Source of the DNA: Nocardia blacklockiae
GTDB lineage: Bacteria; Actinomycetota; Actinomycetes; Mycobacteriales; Mycobacteriaceae
NCBI RefSeq assembly: GCF_015477355.1
Contig: NZ_JADLRJ010000019.1
Coordinates: forward strand, 1-64,000
Direction of reading: 5' to 3'
DNA length: 64,000 nt
Below are positions 58,830 to 64,000 of this stretch, piece after piece. The notes under the pieces are model-generated. The model made no database searches. It saw only the letters and a list, made by a program, of their open reading frames with translations, and was not told the origin of the DNA. Numbering within the stretch: the stretch's first letter is position 1; each line of letters opens with the position of its first letter. Position numbers and translations under genes: made by a program.

Positions 58830-59045
58830 TCAGAGCTGGGTCACCACGCCGATGGCGACCACCGCGACCAGCAAACCGACGAGCAACGCCGACAGCATGG
58901 CCCCGGTCAACATGTAGACACCCGTCGCGGATACCACGAACAGCATCACCACGATCAGGCGTTCCACCCAATCACCGGGAAGCGGCTTGCGGTACCGGGG
59001 AGAGATGTTCCTTAGCCCACGGTCCACAAAATGTCGGATACCCAT
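58830..59045 (-). CDS. Small membrane protein
   Basis: A 71-residue protein with a basic N-terminus (IRHFVDRGLRNISPRYRK) and two closely spaced membrane spans (LIVVMLFVVSATGVYMLTG and LLVGLLVAVVAIGVVT). No family is recognised. ATG 59045. Convergent with sdhB. Confidence 0.6.
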   Translation of the reverse strand: MGIRHFVDRGLRNISPRYRKPLPGDWVERLIVVMLFVVSATGVYMLTGAMLSALLVGLLVAVVAIGVVTQL

Positions 59046-59182
59046 TCATTGCGCGGGCAAACATTCTTTCGTTGCACAACGGCCACCGATTCGTGATCTC
59101 CGCGGGCAAACCTCCCGGCACCGAAATTCACGAGCCGGACAGCGGTCGGGCGGGCCGCCGGGACGGCCCGCCCGAGAGATGA

Positions 59183-59389
59183 TCAGGCGCGGCCGATTCC
59201 GCCCGCGCGTAGGCCGTCCACGAATCCGGCCCACTCGTCCGAAGCGAAGATCAACGCGGGGCCGCCGGGATTCTTGCTGTCCCGGACGCCGACGCGGCCG
59301 TCGGTGAGGAAGGCGACCTCGACGCACTCCTTACCGGCGCCGCTCCGGCTGCTCTTGAACCAACGGGCACCGACCAGCTCACTGCTCAT
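59183..59389 (-). CDS. DUF397 protein
   Basis: A 68-residue DUF397 protein with the family signature WFKSSRSGAGKECVEVAF and GVRDSKNPGGPALIF. It sits 21 bp after an XRE/DUF5753 regulator, the typical actinobacterial pair. Such pairs are linked to developmental control or toxin-antitoxin-like behaviour in streptomycetes. ATG 59389. Confidence 0.9.
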   Translation of the reverse strand: MSSELVGARWFKSSRSGAGKECVEVAFLTDGRVGVRDSKNPGGPALIFASDEWAGFVDGLRAGGIGRA

Positions 59390-59410
59390 GTTGCGTCCTT
59401 TCCGCACCCC

Positions 59411-60304
59411 TCATGCCGTGTACTCCTTCGCGACCTGCCGCAGCAGGTGCCTACTCGCGGGAACGTCCAGCGCGCAACGCAACAGACCCTCGTGCGCTCG
59501 CCGATATCGCCGCACGTCACCTTGTCTTTCGAGATACAGATCCCCGGTGAATCCCTCCACGTACACCACGGGCGGCTCCACCGGCTGCCCCTTGCTGTCG
59601 GTTCCGAATTCGAGGATCACGAACGGGCCGGTCGAAAGTCCCAGGGGGACACCGGCTGCGAAGGGCAGGACGCGCAGCGTGACATTTTCCATGGTGCTGA
59701 GGTCGGCCAGGTGCCGCAGCTGCGCCGACATCACCCTTGCACTTCCGACGATGCGACGCAAGACCGATTCGCCGAGCACCACGTCCACGGTCGCGGGGTG
59801 CGCCTTGCGAGTTATCAAGGCCTGCCGCTGAAGTCGCAGCTGGACGCGCCGCTCCAGTTCGGCGTCGGTGTCCTCGGGATAGCCCAGCCCGTTGAGCGCG
59901 CGGGCATAGTCGGCGGTCTGCAGCAGGCCCGGCACCAGCTCGGACTGGTAGGAGGTCAGGCGCTGGGCCGAGGCCTCCAAACCCACGTAGACGTCGAAGT
60001 TTTCGGGGATGAGGTCGCCGTAGGCGTGCCACCAGCTCTTGACGGCGGCCTGTTGGGCCAGGCCCTTGAGGCCGTCGGCGATGTCGTCCGGAATGCCGTA
60101 GATGCGGCAGAGTTCCTGAATGTCTATGGTGCGGATGCGATCTGCCTGGCCCTTCTCCAAGCGCTGCAGTGTGCTGGCGCCCCACTCCATCAGCCGGGCC
60201 GCCTCCGCGATGGTCAGGCCGGCGCGAGAACGCCAGTCCCGCAGGTATCTTCCGAGCTGGCGGCGGGGGAGGGTCGACGACGCGTTCGCAGAACTTTCAG
60301 ACAC
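59411..60304 (-). CDS. XRE regulator with DUF5753 (Scr1-type)
   Basis: A 297-residue protein. The N-terminal HTH (about 15-70: LGRYLRDWRSRAGLTIAEAARL, ASTLQRLEKGQ) is followed by DUF5753 (about 110-290: SYQSELVPGLLQTADYARAL, FTGDLYLER). Regulators of this group are abundant in actinobacteria and pair with DUF397 proteins. GTG 60304. Its upstream region (60305-60580) is shared with the divergent three-gene cluster. Confidence 0.9.
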   Translation of the reverse strand: MSESSANASSTLPRRQLGRYLRDWRSRAGLTIAEAARLMEWGASTLQRLEKGQADRIRTIDIQELCRIYGIPDDIADGLKGLAQQAAVKSWWHAYGDLIPENFDVYVGLEASAQRLTSYQSELVPGLLQTADYARALNGLGYPEDTDAELERRVQLRLQRQALITRKAHPATVDVVLGESVLRRIVGSARVMSAQLRHLADLSTMENVTLRVLPFAAGVPLGLSTGPFVILEFGTDSKGQPVEPPVVYVEGFTGDLYLERQGDVRRYRRAHEGLLRCALDVPASRHLLRQVAKEYTA

Positions 60305-60580
60305 AGCGCACTCCGTTCTCTCGGATGCCTGTCGGTGCGACTGCGACGGGTCGGGATGCGGTCGGCTCACGAGCCCCCACCCCGACCCGCCGAGCCCTCG
60401 GCAGGGAGCCTTTCGTCCACTATGGAGAATCTTGCTCCCCCAGGTGGATTCGCTGCTGGAGATTCGCGCGAATTCTCTGTGGATATCCAAATCGGGCTTG
60501 GCAACTGTCCAGTTGCGGGATGCTGGAAGTGTGCCAGAGACGGCACGCGCACCGAGAATCGCACGCAGGAACGAGGAGTC

Positions 60581-60901
60581 ATGGCTGTACACGTCATCGG
60601 GTCGTCGTTGATGACCAGCGACCTAACCCCCCACCGCGCCCGCAGCGTCGGCCACGAAAGCTGGGTGGTGTCCTATCTGCCCGGCCGCACCCTGACCGGC
60701 ACCCAGGCGGTGGCGGCACTGCAGGTTGCCGAAGTGGTGCCACCACTGCTGGACGCAGTCGGCGGTCTCGCCGACGAGGTGGGCCTGACCCTTCTCGAAG
60801 CCGTCGGTCTGGCTATTCACCAGCAGCCCTGGGACGATCCGGCACCACCGCCACGCCGCCGATACCGGCGCGCCGCGGCGGAGGTGCGGGCATGCAGCTG
60901 A
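60581..60901 (+). CDS. Small protein of unknown function, cluster gene 1
   Basis: A 106-residue protein starting MAVHVIGSSLMTSDLTPHRA, with a hydrophobic middle (LQVAEVVPPLLDAVGGLADEVGL) and a basic end (PPPRRRYRRAAAEV). ATG 60581 is preceded by ACGAGGAGTC. It overlaps gene 2 by 10 bp and is divergent from the XRE/DUF397 pair. Confidence 0.65.
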   Translation: MAVHVIGSSLMTSDLTPHRARSVGHESWVVSYLPGRTLTGTQAVAALQVAEVVPPLLDAVGGLADEVGLTLLEAVGLAIHQQPWDDPAPPPRRRYRRAAAEVRACS

Positions 60902-61095
60902 CGAATCTGCACCTGCCGGTGGCCGGATTGCTGCGCTGCGGCGTCGATCCGGGCATCCTCACCGCCGAACAGGCCCATGCCGCAATGCAATTGCACATCG
61001 ACTGCACCGTGGACACCTGCAAGGTGCGCCGCCGCGCGCGGACCGTACTGGTCGAAGCCGGCCGCTGCGTACTCGACGAGCGAGCGCTCCCGTGA
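60892..61095 (+). CDS. Small protein of unknown function, cluster gene 2
   Basis: A 67-residue protein (MQLTNLHLPVAGLLRCGVDP) with three further Cys (CGVD, DCTVDTCKV, RCVLDE) and a basic core. It overlaps gene 1 by 10 bp and gene 3 by 4 bp, so translation is coupled. A zinc or redox role is a guess. Confidence 0.6.
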   Translation: MQLTNLHLPVAGLLRCGVDPGILTAEQAHAAMQLHIDCTVDTCKVRRRARTVLVEAGRCVLDERALP

Positions 61096-61403
61096 TCCGC
61101 CGCGAGCACGGCCGCACCGTGGTCCGGCTGCCCGCGGCGCGCACCGACACGCCCGCCCGGCACGCCCTGCGACGGCCGCGCCCCGCCCGGCACACCCTGG
61201 CACCCGGACGGCAGCCGGCCCGCGTGACCGTGGTGCGCGCGGGACCCGGCCGCCATGCCGCGCCCACGCGGCGGACCGGCGTGCGAAACCGCCCCGCGCA
61301 CGCCGGACTCGACAACTACGACCGCCTGCTGCTGTGGTTCGCCGGGTGCCTGCTCAGCATCCGGATCGCCCTGGTCGGCGAGCAGCCGATCGACGAAACG
61401 TAA
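61092..61403 (+). CDS. Small basic protein of unknown function, cluster gene 3
   Basis: A 103-residue, Arg/Pro-rich protein ending in one hydrophobic segment (LLLWFAGCLLSIRIALVG). GTG 61092 overlaps the stop of gene 2 (GTGA). A poorly folded basic region followed by a possible membrane anchor. Function unknown. Confidence 0.55.
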   Translation: MIRREHGRTVVRLPAARTDTPARHALRRPRPARHTLAPGRQPARVTVVRAGPGRHAAPTRRTGVRNRPAHAGLDNYDRLLLWFAGCLLSIRIALVGEQPIDET

Positions 61404-61415
61404 AGCGGCGCGGGG

Positions 61416-62024
61416 CTACCCGGCGACCACACCCATCAGGGCGTCGACGAACGGCTGACCGCCCATGATGGCGCCGCCGGCCAGCGCGCCGACGAGCAGG
61501 CCGATCGGCCCGGTGAGCCAGCTCAGGAAGAACATCCCGAGCACGGCGCCGATCAGGCCGCCGATCAGGCCGCCGGCCACCATGCCCACCACGTTGTTGT
61601 TGAGTTCGGTGACGAGACGGCTCATCGGGTCCACGGGCTGCAACTCACCGATGTCGGCGGCCTTGGCATCCGGCGTGAGCGCCAGCGTCCGGCCGTCCGC
61701 GCTGATCTGCTGGGCCACCGGCAGCCGGTTGCCGCGCACCTCGAAAGTCAGTGGCACCTCGGCGATCACGTCGCCGGCTGCCGAGCGCAGCGCGACTTTG
61801 CTGCCGTTGTCGACGGTTTCGAAACGGCCGCCGTCGACGGTCGTGGTGAGCACGCGCTCGTCCTCGGAGAGCGTGGAGTGATAGGCGACGCCCTGATCCA
61901 CGCCGGACGACGTGAGTTCGCGGGAGGGCGTGGTGGTCGACGGGTTGGCGTTCACGGTTCCCGCTGTGATGCCCACGGCGACGACAGCCATGAGGGTGGT
62001 GGCGGCGAGCCTGCCGAGCTTCAT
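61416..62024 (-). CDS. Exported protein with C-terminal membrane region (DUF8020-like)
   Basis: A 202-residue protein. A signal peptide (about 1-26, ending TVNANP) is followed by a beta-rich domain (about 45-130: GVAYHSTLSEDERVLTTTV). The C-terminus is a Gly-rich double membrane hairpin (VVGMVAGGLIGGLIGAVLGM, TGPIGLLVGALAGGAIMGG). The beta domain resembles DUF8020, a family I associate with Nocardia. ATG 62024. Convergent with the small cluster. Confidence 0.7.
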   Translation of the reverse strand: MKLGRLAATTLMAVVAVGITAGTVNANPSTTTPSRELTSSGVDQGVAYHSTLSEDERVLTTTVDGGRFETVDNGSKVALRSAAGDVIAEVPLTFEVRGNRLPVAQQISADGRTLALTPDAKAADIGELQPVDPMSRLVTELNNNVVGMVAGGLIGGLIGAVLGMFFLSWLTGPIGLLVGALAGGAIMGGQPFVDALMGVVAG

Positions 62025-62286
62025 CCTCTGTTATCCTTTTTATACTCTTAAATCACACCGAGCCTTCGGGTGTGCCCGGTCGGAGACATACAGCGCCCGA
62101 CTCTGGTTGCCGGAGGGTGCAATTGGCGAGATGCACCAGAGCTTCGTTGTCGAATTGTGACCTTTGCACGCCTTCGACTCGACGCCGGGCTCGACATGGT
62201 GTATGCACTACGTGTCTTCGACTTGCACTCTCACACTTCGGATCTCGCCAGTGATGGTTCGAAGCCGACACACTGGAGGATGGCAC

Positions 62287-62973
62287 GTGTCGCGCCGACG
62301 CATCCATGCCGGATTCACTTTGGCGGGTTTCGTCATCGCGGCCGCGCTCTCGACCGCCTGTCTGGCCGCCGCCGTCTTGTCGCTGATGGGCGACGACGAG
62401 CCCGCGCCCGCACGCACGCAGGCGGCCACCAGCGCCGCGCCGGCCACCACCTCGGCGGAACAGCCCGGACTGGTACTCCCCGGTCCCCCGCCGTCCTCGA
62501 CCGAGGCGCCCCCCAGCCCGGCCGGCGTGGTCAACAAGGACGCCGCGCCGCGCAAGGACCCCGCCGCGATCGAGCTGAACGTCGGCGACTGCGTCGCCTT
62601 CGGCGGCGGTGAGCCCGCGGTCAGCAAGATCGCCTGCGGCACTCCCGGATCCAGCTACAAGGTCGTCGACAAGGCCGACCCCGCCAAGCGCTGCCCCACG
62701 GACGTCGACCGGTCCTACAGCGAACCGGCGCCCGCTCCCGACGCCGCCGCGGCCGGTTCGCTGTGCCTGGACATCAACTGGGTGGTCGGCGGCTGCATGG
62801 ACATGACCTCCGACACCCCGAAGCCGATCGACTGCGCCGCCCGGCCGCCCAAGGCGGTGCGCGTGGTGGAGATCAAGCAGGGCACCGCCAACGTGAACGA
62901 CTGCTCGTCCGGCGATCGCGGGTTCGTGTACAACCAGCGCAAGTTCGTGGTGTGCGTGGCGTCGCTCTCCTAG
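62287..62973 (+). CDS. LppU-like envelope protein
   Basis: A 228-residue protein. One N-terminal membrane span (FTLAGFVIAAALSTACLAAAVL) is followed by a Pro/Ala/Thr linker and a Cys-rich outside domain: LNVGDCVAF, KIACGTPGSSYKVV, LCLDINWVVGGCMD, DCSSGDRGFVYNQRKFVVCV. These match the mycobacterial LppU pattern of paired cysteines, but the lipobox Cys context (STAC) is poor, so it is more likely a type II membrane protein. GTG 62287 with GGAGGATGGCAC. Confidence 0.8.
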   Translation: MSRRRIHAGFTLAGFVIAAALSTACLAAAVLSLMGDDEPAPARTQAATSAAPATTSAEQPGLVLPGPPPSSTEAPPSPAGVVNKDAAPRKDPAAIELNVGDCVAFGGGEPAVSKIACGTPGSSYKVVDKADPAKRCPTDVDRSYSEPAPAPDAAAAGSLCLDINWVVGGCMDMTSDTPKPIDCAARPPKAVRVVEIKQGTANVNDCSSGDRGFVYNQRKFVVCVASLS

Positions 62974-63082
62974 CCGCCTGAGCTGCAGCGGTTGCGGCCG
63001 GCGGGCGGACCCCTATCCTTCTCGGTATCGGGGCGGGTCCGCTGTCGGAGGTTCCTGCACGAGTGACGTGAGAGGAACATCT

Positions 63083-64000
63083 ATGGTCCGCAGGCTACCC
63101 GCGGAGCCCGAGCGCCGGCCGGTGGCGCCGGACGACGAGCGCTGGCCGGTGGCCGAGCCCGACGAGGGCTGGGATGCGGCACCGAACGGCCGGCGCGCAC
63201 CGATGGCCGCGCCCGCCGCCGACGACGACTACTGGGAACAGCAGGCCCCGCGGCGCGCACCGGCGGACGACGCGCCCTGGCAGGGCGCGCCCAACGGGCG
63301 CTACGCCGCGGAACCCGATGCGGGACAGGACCGCTGGGAGGCCGCCCGCAACCGCCGCCGCCAGGTGAGCGAGCCGGACGACGAGTACTGGGAGAGCCCG
63401 CCGAGCCGACGGCGCGCGGACCCGGAGGACGAGGAGCGCTGGGACAACACCCAGAGCAGACGCCGGACCGGGCGATTACGGGTCGAGGTCCCGCCGATCG
63501 TCAATCCGTATTCGATCATCGCGCTGATCGCGGCGCTGCTCGGACTGTTCCCGGTGGCGCTCGTGTTCGGGCTCATCTCCTTCGGCCATCCGCGCGGCCG
63601 CGCGATGGCGATGTTCGCGCTCCTGATCGGGATACTCGAGGTCGTGGCGCTGGCCGGTGCGCTGGTGCTGACCGGCGTCACGCTGCCGCGCACGAGCCTG
63701 GGCAGCGAACCGACTCCCACGGCGGCCACCACGGTCGTCACCGTCACCGCGGCGCCCACCACCGCGCCCGCGCTCACCACACCCGTCGCGACCACCCCCG
63801 CGGCCGCCGCGCCGCCGTCCGTCGCCAAGGGCGAGACGTGCACCCAGGCCCAGGCCGGACTCATCGGCGCCGGATCCGACGGGAGCACGCTGCTGTGCCT
63901 GCGCGGAGGCGGCGGCTACCGCTGGGCGGGCCCGTACACCGTGACGACGGCCGTGCACGAGGGCGGCACGAAATGCCTGCCGGGCACCGACACCAGCGCC
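63083..64000 (+). CDS. DUF4190-type membrane protein (3' end outside window)
   Basis: Open from ATG 63083 to the last base; 306 residues are visible. The first about 130 residues are Arg/Asp/Pro-rich with W-containing repeats (DDERWPV, DDDYWEQ, DDEYWES, DEERWDN). Two spans of DUF4190 type follow (about 145-200: PYSIIALIAALLGLFPVALVFG, AMFALLIGILEVVALAGALVL). A Thr/Ala-rich linker and a secreted domain with paired Cys (ETCTQ, LLCLRG, TKCLPG) come last. The stop is beyond the edge. Confidence 0.75.
   Translation, partial: MVRRLPAEPERRPVAPDDERWPVAEPDEGWDAAPNGRRAPMAAPAADDDYWEQQAPRRAPADDAPWQGAPNGRYAAEPDAGQDRWEAARNRRRQVSEPDDEYWESPPSRRRADPEDEERWDNTQSRRRTGRLRVEVPPIVNPYSIIALIAALLGLFPVALVFGLISFGHPRGRAMAMFALLIGILEVVALAGALVLTGVTLPRTSLGSEPTPTAATTVVTVTAAPTTAPALTTPVATTPAAAAPPSVAKGETCTQAQAGLIGAGSDGSTLLCLRGGGGYRWAGPYTVTTAVHEGGTKCLPGTDTSA

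Overview
The window is a GC-rich chromosomal segment from an actinobacterium of the order Mycobacteriales, most likely Nocardia or a close relative. The strongest marker is the block ponA1 - GT87 membrane protein - (insert) - rpsF - ssb - rpsR - rplI - dnaB, which is the order of Rv0050-Rv0058 in M. tuberculosis. Other pointers are a type 1 succinate dehydrogenase (Sdh1) operon, a c-di-AMP riboswitch ahead of an NlpC/P60 endopeptidase, a DUF397/XRE pair and an LppU-like protein. DnaB has no intein.

Layout. 1-9.8 kb: the 3' part of a class A penicillin-binding protein, a GT87 membrane glycosyltransferase, then a small accessory block (PEP-mutase-like protein, old yellow enzyme with a divergent MerR, EamA exporter with a divergent CGNR zinc-finger protein) closed by a second, inverted GT87 gene. 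9.9-13.8 kb: the ribosomal/replication core rpsF-ssb-rpsR-rplI, a strong terminator, a 619 bp non-coding stretch with five same-orientation DnaA-box-like 9-mers, and dnaB. 13.8-25.4 kb: a chain of small regulator/target modules (MarR + MarR-like + SnoaL lipoprotein; TetR + MFS; TetR + TetX-like monooxygenase; ArsR + SRPBCC; TetR + alpha/beta hydrolase; esterase; DUF2332). Several of their shared promoters carry readable operator palindromes. 25.4-36.2 kb: NUDIX, an AhpD-like pair, two methyltransferases, a carotenoid-desaturase-like oxidoreductase, LysR, GDSL hydrolase, and a tightly overlapping operon of 2OG-Fe(II) oxygenase, SDR and a multi-membrane-span protein with a kinase-like insert.

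36.2-49.9 kb: isochorismatase-like hydrolase, acyl-CoA ligase, nitronate monooxygenase, metallo-beta-lactamase-fold hydrolase, a minisatellite followed by a free-standing AT-KR polyketide-synthase-like protein whose catalytic residues are lost in both domains, an S4 RNA-binding protein, the riboswitch-controlled NlpC/P60 protein, an ATPase, a Ser/Thr kinase with an outside peptidoglycan-binding-like domain, and an epoxide hydrolase. 49.9-64 kb: a long acyl-CoA dehydrogenase, an alpha/beta hydrolase, a thiolase-fold protein with every catalytic residue replaced, the Sdh1 operon with a translationally coupled leader ORF, the XRE/DUF397 pair, three overlapping tiny genes, two exported proteins, and a DUF4190-type membrane protein cut by the right edge.

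Most genes sit as small independent modules rather than one pathway. Recurrent themes are lipid and CoA chemistry (FadD, FadE, nitronate monooxygenase, pseudo-thiolase, hydrolases), cell-wall work (PBP, NlpC/P60, kinase with cell-wall sensor, GT87) and small-molecule defence (EamA, MFS, TetX-like, old yellow enzyme). No tRNA, rRNA, CRISPR array, complete insertion sequence or prophage was seen.
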